From Anaerolineaceae bacterium UBA5311 (GTDB lineage Bacteria; Chloroflexota; Anaerolineae; Anaerolineales; Anaerolineaceae), in assembly GCA_002411175.1 (NCBI GenBank), contig DHRN01000107.1, positions 691 to 11,846 of the forward strand: a stretch of 11,156 nt of DNA, given 5' to 3'. This document shows positions 1-6,651 of this stretch, piece after piece (position 1 is the stretch's first letter; the number at the start of each line of letters is the position of its first letter). Under the pieces are notes generated by a model. It did no database searches. It had not been told where the DNA came from and was given only the letters and a program-made list of their open reading frames with translations. The position numbers were made by a program, and so were the translations under genes.

Positions 1-617
1 TACATCCAGATCTGCAGCAAAAAAGGGACCATCTGCTGAATATCACGATATTGCACATTCAACGCCGAAAGCCACAATCCGACTGCCAGGGCTGCCAGAA
101 CGGTCAGCAGCGTCAGCGGAATCAGCCACAAAGCGTTCCACGTGAGAGGCATTTTATAGATCGCCATGGCGATGAACAGAATCACCAACGAAATCCCGAA
201 ATCAACCAGCACCGCCAAAACCGACGACAGCGGAATGATTACCCGCGGGAAGTAGATCTTGGTGATCAAATTGGCATTGCCCACCAGGCTGACGCTGCTT
301 TTCTGCAGCGAAAGCTGGAAAAGGTGCCAGGGCAGCAGCGCCGCCAGCGTAAAAACCGGGTAAGGCAAAGTGCCGGTGTCGACCTTTAGCAAATAGCCGA
401 AAACGATTGAGGTAATTAACGTGGTCAAAACCGGCTGCAAAATCGCCCAGGCGATGCCCAGCGCGGCTTGCTTGTAACGCACCTTGATATCCCGCCAGGT
501 CAAAAAGTAGATCAGCTCGCGGTAGTGCCAGAGCTCCTGCAGGTCGATCCCCAGCCAGCCCTTGGCAGGCTTGATCGTTACGACCTGGTTGGCGGAAAGT
601 GTTTTACTCTCTGCCAT
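1..617 (-). CDS. Polysaccharide-export ABC transporter permease (ABC-2 / Wzm-KpsM type), partial
   Basis: The product is an inner-membrane permease that, with an ATPase expected beyond the left edge, exports a lipid-linked or capsular glycan. The 205 visible codons stay open to the edge, so the C-terminus is missing. Near the N-terminus (about residues 28-60) it has the family signature WHYRELIYFLTWRDIKVRYK followed by GIAWAILQP. This amphipathic/cytoplasmic segment leads into the first membrane helix in Wzm/KpsM/TagG-like permeases. Further hydrophobic helices follow (ITSIVFGYLL, LAALLPWHLF, VLAVLVDFGISLVILFIAMA, LIPLTLLTVLAALAVGLWLS), and then NVQYRDI, a conserved loop in this family. The ATG at 617 overlaps the end of the fucose synthase gene by 14 bases and is preceded by an AAAGGG element, which suggests translational coupling. 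Family assignment is strong; the exported polymer is unknown, though the neighbouring gene points to a fucose-containing or related glycan. Confidence 0.93.
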   Translation of the reverse strand, partial: MAESKTLSANQVVTIKPAKGWLGIDLQELWHYRELIYFLTWRDIKVRYKQAALGIAWAILQPVLTTLITSIVFGYLLKVDTGTLPYPVFTLAALLPWHLFQLSLQKSSVSLVGNANLITKIYFPRVIIPLSSVLAVLVDFGISLVILFIAMAIYKMPLTWNALWLIPLTLLTVLAALAVGLWLSALNVQYRDIQQMVPFLLQIWM

Positions 618-1563
618 GTGCCCTTTCGTTAGCGTACCACTCGATCGTACGCCGCAGCCCGTCTTCAAAATTGGTCTTGGCTTCAAAGCCAAAGCGCTCC
701 TTGGCGCGGGAGGTATCCAGCTTGCGTCGGGGTTGTCCGTTGGGTTTGCTCGTATCCCAGCGGATCCCGCCCTCAAAGCCGGTCAGGCGGGCGATCAGCT
801 CGGTCAGGTCTTTGATCGAGATCTCAAAATTCGAGCCGATGTTGACCGGGTCGGAGCTGTTGTAGCGCCTTGTCGCCAGCGCGATGCCCTCGGCAGCATC
901 ATCCACATAGATAAACTCTCGCGTCGGCGAGCCGTCGCCCCAGGCAACGATCTCAGAAGCATTCTGCTCTTTGGCTTCCAGGCACTTGCGAATCAACGCC
1001 GGGATAACATGCGAGCTGGCAGGGTCAAAATTATCGCCCGGACCATAAAGGTTCACCGGCAGCAGAAAAATAGAATTGTAGCCATATTGCTCGCGGTAAG
1101 CCTGCGACTGCACCAGCAGCATCTTCTTCGCCAGCCCATAAGGCGCGTTGGTTTCTTCGGGATAACCGTTCCAAAGGTCCTCTTCTTTGAAAGGGATCGA
1201 TGTGAACTTGGGATAAGCGCAAATCGTGCCGATGGCAACAAATTTGCCAACGCCTTTTTGCCAGGCATGGTGAATTAGCTGCACGCCCATCATCAGGTTG
1301 TCATAGAAAAACTCGCCCGGCTTCTCGCGGTTGGCACCGATGCCGCCCACTTTAGCCGCCAGGTGGATGATCACATCCGGTCTGGCGTTGTCGATCATGC
1401 GCAGAATGTCGGCTTCCTTTACCAGGTCATACTGCGGGTAGGTCGGCACAAAAATTTCTTGCGCTCCATGTTCCCTTAATTTTTTAATCAGATGCGTGCC
1501 CAAAAAGCCGGCACCACCCGTAACGCAAACGCGTTGAGTAGAGAGGTCCAGTTCCTTATTCAT
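604..1563 (-). CDS. fcl: GDP-L-fucose synthase (GDP-4-keto-6-deoxymannose 3,5-epimerase/4-reductase)
   Basis: This cytoplasmic short-chain dehydrogenase converts GDP-4-keto-6-deoxy-D-mannose to GDP-L-fucose with NADPH, the last step of the nucleotide-sugar donor pathway. From the ATG at 1563 it has 319 residues, close to the 321 of the E. coli enzyme. Residues 16-22 are the Rossmann motif GGAGFLG. All catalytic positions of E. coli Fcl are found at a constant +6 offset: Thr113 (for Ser107), Cys115 (Cys109) in GTICAYPK, Tyr142 and Lys146 in YGLAK, and His185 (His179). A GTG two codons upstream could extend the frame, but the ATG is preferred because GAGGTGATC lies directly before it. The gene overlaps the regulator's stop codon by 8 bases and the permease start by 14. 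Alternatives within the family (for example GDP-colitose synthesis) are possible, but the match to Fcl is close. Confidence 0.93.
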   Translation of the reverse strand: MNKELDLSTQRVCVTGGAGFLGTHLIKKLREHGAQEIFVPTYPQYDLVKEADILRMIDNARPDVIIHLAAKVGGIGANREKPGEFFYDNLMMGVQLIHHAWQKGVGKFVAIGTICAYPKFTSIPFKEEDLWNGYPEETNAPYGLAKKMLLVQSQAYREQYGYNSIFLLPVNLYGPGDNFDPASSHVIPALIRKCLEAKEQNASEIVAWGDGSPTREFIYVDDAAEGIALATRRYNSSDPVNIGSNFEISIKDLTELIARLTGFEGGIRWDTSKPNGQPRRKLDTSRAKERFGFEAKTNFEDGLRRTIEWYANERAHGRE

Positions 1564-2089
1564 GATCACCTCGATTAATGTCTTCTTCAGCGGCTGCTTC
1601 GCTTGGAGCAGCCACAGGTAATTTTAATGCAAGTTTGATACCTTCAATATGGATTTGGGGTGCTTGTGTATCATTCGTCACCGCCACGCCCTGCTCAAGG
1701 CAGGTAAGACGCACCACCTCGGCAACTTCGTCTTCGCCCGGCACGTTCACGTTCTTGTAGCCGGCATCCTGCAGCTGCTGCAGGCACAGGTTGGTGCGCT
1801 CGCGCACCTGGCGATAGAGATTAAAAGAGTTTTTGATGTAATCGACCGTCAGGGCAGCACGCAGGGCAATGCCCTCGGGAGTGATGATGTAGCGCAGCTT
1901 TTTACGCTGGGCACGCTTAACCTTCACGTAGCCCTTGGCGATCATGCGCTTCAGGTGCCAGTTGATGGTGCCCACCGCCACGCCCAGCTCATCTGCCAGC
2001 GTGAGCTGGCTGATATCCGGGTTGGCTTCGATATGCGTCAGCATCTCGAGAGCATGGCTAGATTCTTCGGTAATAAACTCGTTTTCCAT
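1556..2089 (-). CDS. MarR/EPS-type winged-helix transcriptional regulator, first gene of the polysaccharide operon
   Basis: This is a probable DNA-binding regulator of 177 residues. Residues about 12-80 form a winged helix: TLADELGVAVGTINWHLKRM is the helix-turn-helix, and KGYVKVKRAQRKKLRYIITPEGI is the wing plus the TPEGIA element typical of the EPS-associated MarR subgroup. A helical linker follows (about 82-110, rich in charged residues). Then comes a section containing PGEDEVAEVV and an alternating hydrophobic pattern to about residue 158, and an acidic Ala/Glu tail. The last section resembles the GxGExAE opening of Rossmann-like sensor domains found fused to similar regulators, but it is short and I cannot assign it firmly. 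It is the promoter-proximal gene of an operon with fucose synthase and glycan export, so control of EPS expression and of itself is the natural inference. No good Shine-Dalgarno is visible; the predicted transcript start is only about 10 bases upstream of the ATG. Confidence 0.85.
   Translation of the reverse strand: MENEFITEESSHALEMLTHIEANPDISQLTLADELGVAVGTINWHLKRMIAKGYVKVKRAQRKKLRYIITPEGIALRAALTVDYIKNSFNLYRQVRERTNLCLQQLQDAGYKNVNVPGEDEVAEVVRLTCLEQGVAVTNDTQAPQIHIEGIKLALKLPVAAPSEAAAEEDINRGDHE
1564..1572 (-). promoter_or_regulatory. Strong Shine-Dalgarno of the fucose synthase gene
   Basis: On the minus strand the nine bases GAGGTGATC match the 16S rRNA 3' end complement and directly precede the ATG at 1563, with 5 bases between GAGG and the ATG. 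The site lies within the last codons of the regulator gene. It decides against the GTG at 1569, which would fall inside the site itself. Confidence 0.7.
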
Positions 2090-2111
2090 ATAATTCAGTA
2101 TTTGAATTATA
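2089..2111. promoter_or_regulatory. Perfect inverted repeat over the -10 box and start codon: candidate operator
   Basis: Plus strand: TATAATTCA (2089-2097), a five-base centre (2098-2102), and TGAATTATA (2103-2111). The two 9-base arms are exact reverse complements. The repeat covers the -10 hexamer, the predicted transcription start, and the first base of the regulator's start codon. Its size fits a site bound by a dimeric winged-helix protein, so autoregulation by the adjacent gene is likely; that is inference. AT-richness makes a chance origin somewhat easier than for a GC-rich repeat. Confidence 0.6.
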
Positions 2112-2133
2112 AGCGGAATGGAGTGGATGTCAA
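2106..2133 (-). promoter_or_regulatory. Consensus sigma70-type promoter of the EPS operon
   Basis: Reading the minus strand, TTGACA lies at 2133-2128 and TATAAT at 2111-2106, separated by 16 bases. Both hexamers match the consensus exactly. The expected transcription start is near 2099, about 10 bases before the regulator's ATG at 2089, so the message would have a very short leader without a recognisable ribosome binding site. The -10 box is part of the inverted repeat at 2089-2111. Confidence 0.8.
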
Positions 2134-2163
2134 ATTCCTTTTAGTTGTAACAAATTAATAGGT

Positions 2164-2169
2164 TATAAT
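2164..2169 (+). promoter_or_regulatory. Possible -10 element for the small membrane protein gene
   Basis: An exact TATAAT occurs 71 bases upstream of the ATG at 2240 on the plus strand. No good -35 lies at the right distance: the 17-base spacing gives TTAGTT. The region is AT-rich, so this is only a candidate. It would be transcribed divergently from the EPS promoter. Confidence 0.3.
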
Positions 2170-2239
2170 GATAGAAAAAACCACGTATTTGAAGAAAATT
2201 TCCCTTATCATCCAATTGGCGATTATTAGGAGAGCAATT

Positions 2240-2443
2240 ATGAGAGTTAGAATACCATTCAGTTCATTTGTATTGTTAATCGGTTCTTTCAGTTTATTTC
2301 TTTTTATTACATGGCTTTTAGAAGGAAATCCAGATGGGACTATGGGTGGTTTGATAATTACCGCTGGAGTAGTTGCCTTAATATTTGTACCTTGGGGAAT
2401 AAAATTAATCATAGAGGATTTTCGTCGGTATTATAATCCCTGA
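2240..2443 (+). CDS. Small two-helix membrane protein, unknown function
   Basis: I do not recognise this 67-residue protein. It has a basic N-terminus (MRVR), a hydrophobic helix at about residues 9-27, a short polar loop (EGNPDGTMGG), a second helix at about 36-56, and a charged, basic C-terminal tail (EDFRRYYNP). The positive charges at both ends predict both termini inside the cell. The start is the ATG at 2240 because AGGAGA lies seven bases upstream. The open frame extends to 2168 but those 24 codons have no ribosome site. It is the only plus-strand gene in the AT-rich block and converges on the helicase gene. A frame on the opposite strand (2155-2412) is open too, but it lacks a plausible start and looks like a shadow. 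Confidence 0.6.
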   Translation: MRVRIPFSSFVLLIGSFSLFLFITWLLEGNPDGTMGGLIITAGVVALIFVPWGIKLIIEDFRRYYNP

Positions 2444-2546
2444 ATTATCGCCTCCTTACCTTAAGAAAAAATCATACGCACAGCTTATGAATTGAATCAA
2501 GCTTAATATGAAATAATTTCTTCATAGTCAAAAAATTGTCACGAAA

Positions 2547-5321
2547 TCAAAACCAGACGACATCGAACGCATTTTGGCAATATGGATAATTTGTGCACCC
2601 ATAAAACTTGCCATACCTGCCATCCCGCAGCACCATGAAGCCACCACACTGATCGCACCTTCTGGTCGTGTCCAATATTTCAACATTCTTCACACTGTAA
2701 TCACATTGTGGATAATTAGAACATCCCAAAAAGGCTGATTCATCGATACTATTCTTTCTCAACACCAGATATCCTTTCATGCACCGTGGACAGTTGGGAT
2801 GATTTAAAATCGTTTCCTCACCGGTATAAACGCCATAGGGCACGTGAAAATCAACTCGCAGTTCATCAGCAAAAATCGAAGGGTTCCTATCATTTACCAA
2901 AAGATAAACATTATTCTTAGTCCGGGTCAAAGCAACATAGAATAGTCTTCTTTCCTCTGCATACTCAAATTCATCCTGGTCGGTTAAAACCAATGACAGC
3001 ACGGGGTCGTCAGATATTTTATTTGGAAAGCCAAGCAGCGAGTTCTCAAGATTTAAGACGATCACATTCTCAGCCTCAAGACCCTTCGCTTTATGGACCG
3101 TTAGAAAATTGATTTTAAGATCAGGGCGAGGGATGTATTTTATGACCACGTCTTTTCCACCATGAAGAACTTTGAATTCACCCCTGTGATCAAAATATTC
3201 GCTATATAAAAATTGCTCCGAATCGAAAATATTTACATCATAATTGGTCCTGCCCAAAATAAGGATTTCCTTGCTTGTTGATTTCCTGGAAATGATGTCG
3301 ATCACCTTTTTTACAGCAGTTAACACATCTGTATCATAACCGTGCAGGAATATTGAAGCTCCGCTCTTCTTATCAGAGACCAATTTCTTCCTGAATTGTT
3401 TATTATTCTTCATAATAAATTTCCCCGAGATATCAATTAGATCCTGGGAATTTCTGTATGTTTGATCGATATACACAATTTCAGTGAATCCAAAATATTT
3501 TGGAAATTCCGTGAACAGACTGATATCACTTCCTGAGAAACGGTAGATTGATTGCCAGTCATCTCCAACCGCCATTACCTGTGCTTTCGCTTTCACCCGT
3601 ATTTCATTAATCAGTTTGAATCGGCTGGTTGAGATATCCTGGTACTCATCAACAATTAAGTACTTATAAGTTGGGGAGAATAGGCCCAGTCTTATTGCCT
3701 CGGCAGCAAGGTTGATCATGTCCTCAAAATCGATTTGATTTGTCATCGACAGATACTCTTGGTAACGCATGTAGATAGGTTGAAAGATGGAAAGAAAGAG
3801 TAGCGACCTTTTCTTCAGGAAGTCATTTTTTTCCAGCTTAGCTTTCTGAGTCAGTTCAACAAAATTAGAACTCGAATAACCATTCGACTTAAAGAGTGTA
3901 ATGAAAGTCTTTATCAGTTTTTTGAATTCTACGAAATGTCTGTTTTTATTTTGTGTAAATACCATTTTATGAATAAGTTTTAAATCGACTTCATGATATT
4001 TAACAACTTTGCCTCTTAGAAGACTATCGAGTGCCGTTGTGAGTTGACCATCTTTATTTTGATATGAATAAGTTTCAATTAACCTTGTATAGTGAACTCT
4101 GTGGATATTCCTTTTCCATTGCATCCCATCCAGATATTTTCTTTCCTCAATCGGACTTAACCAGGGGGCTCGCCCATTTTCATTTACACCGAAATGTTCG
4201 AGGTAGATGTCATAGTCAACCAGGTAAAAATCCGGTCGGTATGTCTTCCTGTAAGGGTCGCCAGTATCAAAAGGGTATTTTTTTTCGTATTCATATCGGA
4301 CCCCATGTAAATACAGAAAGTTTGCTATCGTTACCTCTTCCAAACTCCTAACTCGTTCACCTTGGATGGTTCTCCTATCCTGTTTGAGTGAACTTACCCT
4401 TAATTCAACCTTTGATTTCAAAGTTTCAAAATCAAGAGATCTGTTCTCCTCATACAATTCCCCGAGATTTCTATATTTTTCCAAATCCTGGGGGATATTC
4501 AGGTAGTAGGCAAAAAATTCCAAGAGGTCAGCCATTTCTTTGGGATTATTGAGTATTTCCTCCTCGAAATACATATCGAGCAATTTTTCAAATTCTCCCA
4601 TATTTGGATCCAAAACGTCCGGATGTTTACCATAACCGTGAGAAATGATATGTAAGCCTAAACTATGAAACGTTCTGGCTTGAACACCAATACCTAATCT
4701 CTCACCGATCCTTTGCTGCATCTCTTCTGAAGCTTTTCGGGTAAAGGATAAAAGAAGGATTTCTTCAGGTTTGACGTTCTTTTTGTCAACAAGATATTTA
4801 ACCTTGGCAGATATTGTCAAAGTTTTACCTGTTCCAGCTCCGGCGACCACAAGGGTGTTATCTTCGTCTATTACGACGGCGATTCTTTGTTTGTTATCAA
4901 GGGACCTGCCATCAATATTGTTGAACAAGTCTTTATTCGATTCCATTTCACTTGTACAGTAGCATTTATTCCATGCTTTAACAAGGTTGTCGAAGTCGGA
5001 AAAAGTTTCCTTAAATTTCTTGATTTTCGAGTTAATAATAACCTTTGGACTTTTAGATTTAATCAGGGTTTGATATAAGGGGAAGAACCTATTCTTTAAC
5101 GCTTCCTTATAGCTGTGCCTGATATACCCTTTTTTGGCGTCTTCAGTGGTTGAAAAAAATTCTTCAACTTGGAAAAGAAGGGATGTTATATCGTTAGGCG
5201 CCTTATCGGTTTCGAGTTCTCTGGTTTTTGGCTCACTTTTCTTCAATGGATTAATGAAGTAGAAAGCTAAACCAATAATTACTATCAACACTATAAAGAT
5301 TGTAATGAGATTTGAATCCAT
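2547..5321 (-). CDS. UvrD/helicase IV-like SF1A helicase with membrane anchor, inserted PD-(D/E)XK-like region and two topoisomerase-type zinc ribbons
   Basis: The protein has 924 residues. A hydrophobic helix at residues 6-24 is followed by KK, predicting a cytoplasmic protein anchored by its N-terminus. Helicase motifs are complete: Q-motif region (LDNKQRIAVV, 141-150), Walker A GAGTGKT (161-167), LIVDEYQD (555-562), AVGDDWQSIYRFSGSD (584-599), DQTYRNSQ (619-626), TVHKAKGLEAENV (741-753) and FYVALTRTKN (794-803). Between them (about 327-420) lies a block with Glu328/329, RPDFYL (362-367), YLEHFG (373-378) and WKR (402-404). It fits a PD-(D/E)XK nuclease fold, as in some helicase IV-like proteins; the final Lys is not in its usual place, so activity is uncertain. 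The C-terminus carries Cys844/847/867/873 and Cys889/892/909/915, two zf-C4_Topoisom ribbons. AAGGAGAGG before the ATG fixes the start. Likely roles are DNA repair, recombination, or defence against foreign DNA. The gene is AT-rich compared with the flanking operons and has no obvious operon partner. Confidence 0.9.
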   Translation of the reverse strand: MDSNLITIFIVLIVIIGLAFYFINPLKKSEPKTRELETDKAPNDITSLLFQVEEFFSTTEDAKKGYIRHSYKEALKNRFFPLYQTLIKSKSPKVIINSKIKKFKETFSDFDNLVKAWNKCYCTSEMESNKDLFNNIDGRSLDNKQRIAVVIDEDNTLVVAGAGTGKTLTISAKVKYLVDKKNVKPEEILLLSFTRKASEEMQQRIGERLGIGVQARTFHSLGLHIISHGYGKHPDVLDPNMGEFEKLLDMYFEEEILNNPKEMADLLEFFAYYLNIPQDLEKYRNLGELYEENRSLDFETLKSKVELRVSSLKQDRRTIQGERVRSLEEVTIANFLYLHGVRYEYEKKYPFDTGDPYRKTYRPDFYLVDYDIYLEHFGVNENGRAPWLSPIEERKYLDGMQWKRNIHRVHYTRLIETYSYQNKDGQLTTALDSLLRGKVVKYHEVDLKLIHKMVFTQNKNRHFVEFKKLIKTFITLFKSNGYSSSNFVELTQKAKLEKNDFLKKRSLLFLSIFQPIYMRYQEYLSMTNQIDFEDMINLAAEAIRLGLFSPTYKYLIVDEYQDISTSRFKLINEIRVKAKAQVMAVGDDWQSIYRFSGSDISLFTEFPKYFGFTEIVYIDQTYRNSQDLIDISGKFIMKNNKQFRKKLVSDKKSGASIFLHGYDTDVLTAVKKVIDIISRKSTSKEILILGRTNYDVNIFDSEQFLYSEYFDHRGEFKVLHGGKDVVIKYIPRPDLKINFLTVHKAKGLEAENVIVLNLENSLLGFPNKISDDPVLSLVLTDQDEFEYAEERRLFYVALTRTKNNVYLLVNDRNPSIFADELRVDFHVPYGVYTGEETILNHPNCPRCMKGYLVLRKNSIDESAFLGCSNYPQCDYSVKNVEILDTTRRCDQCGGFMVLRDGRYGKFYGCTNYPYCQNAFDVVWF

Positions 5322-5413
5322 AAGCCTCTCCTTGCCGCCCCCAATGACGGTTTTCTAATTCTATCCGTTAATTTATGAGAGCTTAGATAAATCTGAATCC
5401 GCCCTTCCTAAAG

Positions 5414-5429
5414 TAGTACATATGTGCTA
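5414..5429. promoter_or_regulatory. 16-base imperfect palindrome upstream of the helicase gene
   Basis: TAGTACATATGTGCTA equals its own reverse complement except for one symmetric mismatch pair. It lies about 93 bases upstream of the helicase ATG. On the minus strand it overlaps the end of a TTGATA (5433-5428) that could be a -35 box, but the matching -10 at 17 bases (TAGGAA) is poor. It may be a regulator site; the evidence is only the symmetry and position. Confidence 0.3.
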
Positions 5430-5481
5430 TCAAGTATCGAAAGAGCCTGCCCAAAGCGCAGCAATTTAACAACCAACCACT

Positions 5482-5520
5482 TTTTTACTCGGTCAGCCCT
5501 TATTTTTGCTCGGTCACCCC
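5482..5520. repeat. Two tandem copies of an 18-base motif (core CTCGGTCA), 21-base period
   Basis: TTTTTACTCGGTCAGCCC (5482-5499) and TTTTTGCTCGGTCACCCC (5503-5520) match at 16 of 18 positions. A third copy of the core, GCTCGGTCAGG, occurs at 6964-6974, at the corresponding distance beyond the 3' end of intact iorB. The motif therefore seems to belong to the iorB 3' flank that was duplicated together with the gene end. Function unknown. Confidence 0.55.
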
Positions 5521-5580
5521 GTAAAAGAAGCGAGTCAGGTGAGACCATCGCAAACTAGCAACAAGAAGTAGAGTGAGGCA

Positions 5581-5838
5581 TTACAAAAAGTTCAGACCAA
5601 CATGCAACGCTTGTTGGTTGAGGGGGACGAATTTTTCTTTGACATTCTCAGCGATGATGCCGTTCCAGTCAATCTCCTGCAAACCCAGTTCGCGGATGAG
5701 CACACCCAACAGGATAATGTTCATCACACGCGGGTTGCCCAGCTCGCGCGCCTCTGCTTGCCCATCCAGCTCGATCAGCTTGCCAGCCCGCTCTCTGATC
5801 AACTCTTCAGCATTGGTGGGGTACTTATCCTTGCCCAA
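5581..5838 (-). pseudogene. Remnant of an iorB 3' end (indolepyruvate oxidoreductase beta subunit fragment)
   Basis: The 85 codons correspond to the C-terminal part of the intact IorB encoded at 7015-7632, starting at its residue 109. By my count about 72 of 83 aligned residues are identical, including the run NPRVMNIILLGVLIRELGLQ. The N-terminal 105 or so residues, with the GVGGQG glycine motif, are absent. Upstream the frame stays open to a TGA at 5908-5910, but those codons lack IorB similarity beyond about PVG..VQLG and contain no ATG/GTG start with a ribosome site. Near the end a one-base deletion relative to the intact gene shifts the frame and creates an early stop. Nucleotide similarity continues past the stop (shared GCCTCACTCTA). 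Its base composition (32 of 60 G+C at 5641-5700) resembles iorB rather than the AT-rich surroundings. It is a partial duplication or a displaced gene end, not a working gene. Confidence 0.85.
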
Positions 5839-5907
5839 CTGGACGCATTGACCGACTGGCTTGCCTTGCCATTCTATAAGCGCATTGCCAAAAAACCGCC
5901 ATTCTGA

Positions 5908-6055
5908 TCACCCATTAACTACCTGTTATCAGGTCCGATTGTCTGCAATAAATTGCAATATTTTTCTCACTGTTATTCACTGTATAACTGGTTGAAACTG
6001 CTGCAATTCTGCTTGTTTCACTCTGACGTAACAAGACCAGGCAACCTCAGTTAGC
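5908..6055. other. Intergenic region with short repeats, no gene seen
   Basis: This stretch between the iorB remnant and the lipoprotein gene holds no supported gene. It contains an inverted repeat TGCAAT-AA-ATTGCA (5944-5957), a tandem near-repeat TCACTGTTAT/TCACTGTATA (5967-5986), and TGAAAC...GTTTCA (5993-5998 and 6015-6020), which could form a weak hairpin about 35 bases past the lipoprotein stop. None has a T-tract that would make a convincing terminator for the lipoprotein gene. Confidence 0.35.
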
Positions 6056-6568
6056 CTAGTCACCCTCGCAGTAGTTCACTTCATCGCAGGTGACGCCATA
6101 GTCCGCTATGATCTGGAACCAGCCAGTCCATGCCCGTCTGTTCAGCATTAAGGCCTCCTCAGACTTTTCAAGTGCTGCCCTTTGCATACTGCTGTCACCT
6201 GTCTGTATCCAGTTAGACATATATGTCACACTGATTGCCATATCCGAGCAAGATTTACTCAGGTCGGTATGGACGACAATAGTCTCTGCGGTAGCATGAA
6301 TATTGTCAATTTCCTTGCACATCGCTTTTAACTCTTGTATCTTCTGGTTTAACTGCGTGACATCCCCGGTCTCTAAGGCCTCAGCACTCTCATCAGCCAG
6401 TTCAACATCTATTTTCTTCATTGCTATGCCTAATGGCTCCGTAGCATTCAGGTATGCAATCAACTTTGCCCTAGAAGTATCCTGTGTTTCGGTCGGAATG
6501 TGGGGATAGTTACAAGAAATGCAACCTGCCAGCAGGAATAAGACTGCTAAAACTTTAATCGCTTTCAT
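6056..6568 (-). CDS. Small predicted lipoprotein, unknown function
   Basis: The 170-residue product has a classic lipoprotein signal: basic start (MKAIK), hydrophobic core (VLAVLFL) and lipobox LAG-Cys16. Cleavage before Cys16 and lipid attachment would leave a mature protein of about 155 residues on the outer face of the membrane. Five further cysteines (19, 84, 107, 161, 167) could form disulfides or bind a ligand. The mature part is mostly predicted helical, with acidic stretches (ELADESAEALETGD) and a Trp-rich segment near the end (NRRAWTGWFQ). I recognise no family. The ATG at 6568 has AGGTGG about eight bases upstream. It lies downstream of the small membrane protein gene on the same strand with about 83 bases between them, so co-transcription is possible. 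Its G+C (29 of 60 at 6361-6420) is between that of the helicase and iorA regions. Confidence 0.75.
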   Translation of the reverse strand: MKAIKVLAVLFLLAGCISCNYPHIPTETQDTSRAKLIAYLNATEPLGIAMKKIDVELADESAEALETGDVTQLNQKIQELKAMCKEIDNIHATAETIVVHTDLSKSCSDMAISVTYMSNWIQTGDSSMQRAALEKSEEALMLNRRAWTGWFQIIADYGVTCDEVNYCEGD

Positions 6569-6651
6569 TTCTCGCCACCTTTGCTAACAATATAGTCAAT
6601 ATATGGATTCTTAACTTTCTTTTTCTTGATCAGTGGGCATAGTCCAGTGCA

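Noticed and set aside
562..1278. 238-residue plus-strand frame inside fcl
   Set aside because: It is antisense to a gene with all catalytic residues in place; long antisense frames are common in GC-rich genes.
2155..2412. 85-residue open frame on the minus strand opposite the small membrane protein
   Set aside because: No ribosome site, and the plus-strand frame has a good AGGAGA site and a cleaner membrane-protein pattern.
2507..2526. TATGAA...TTCATA inverted repeat between the convergent small gene and helicase gene as a bidirectional terminator
   Set aside because: Only six AT-rich pairs with an eight-base loop and no T-tract on either strand.
5482..5520. Tandem CTCGGTCA repeats as a CRISPR array
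   Set aside because: Only two units with a 3-base gap between 18-base copies; no spacers of CRISPR length and no cas genes.
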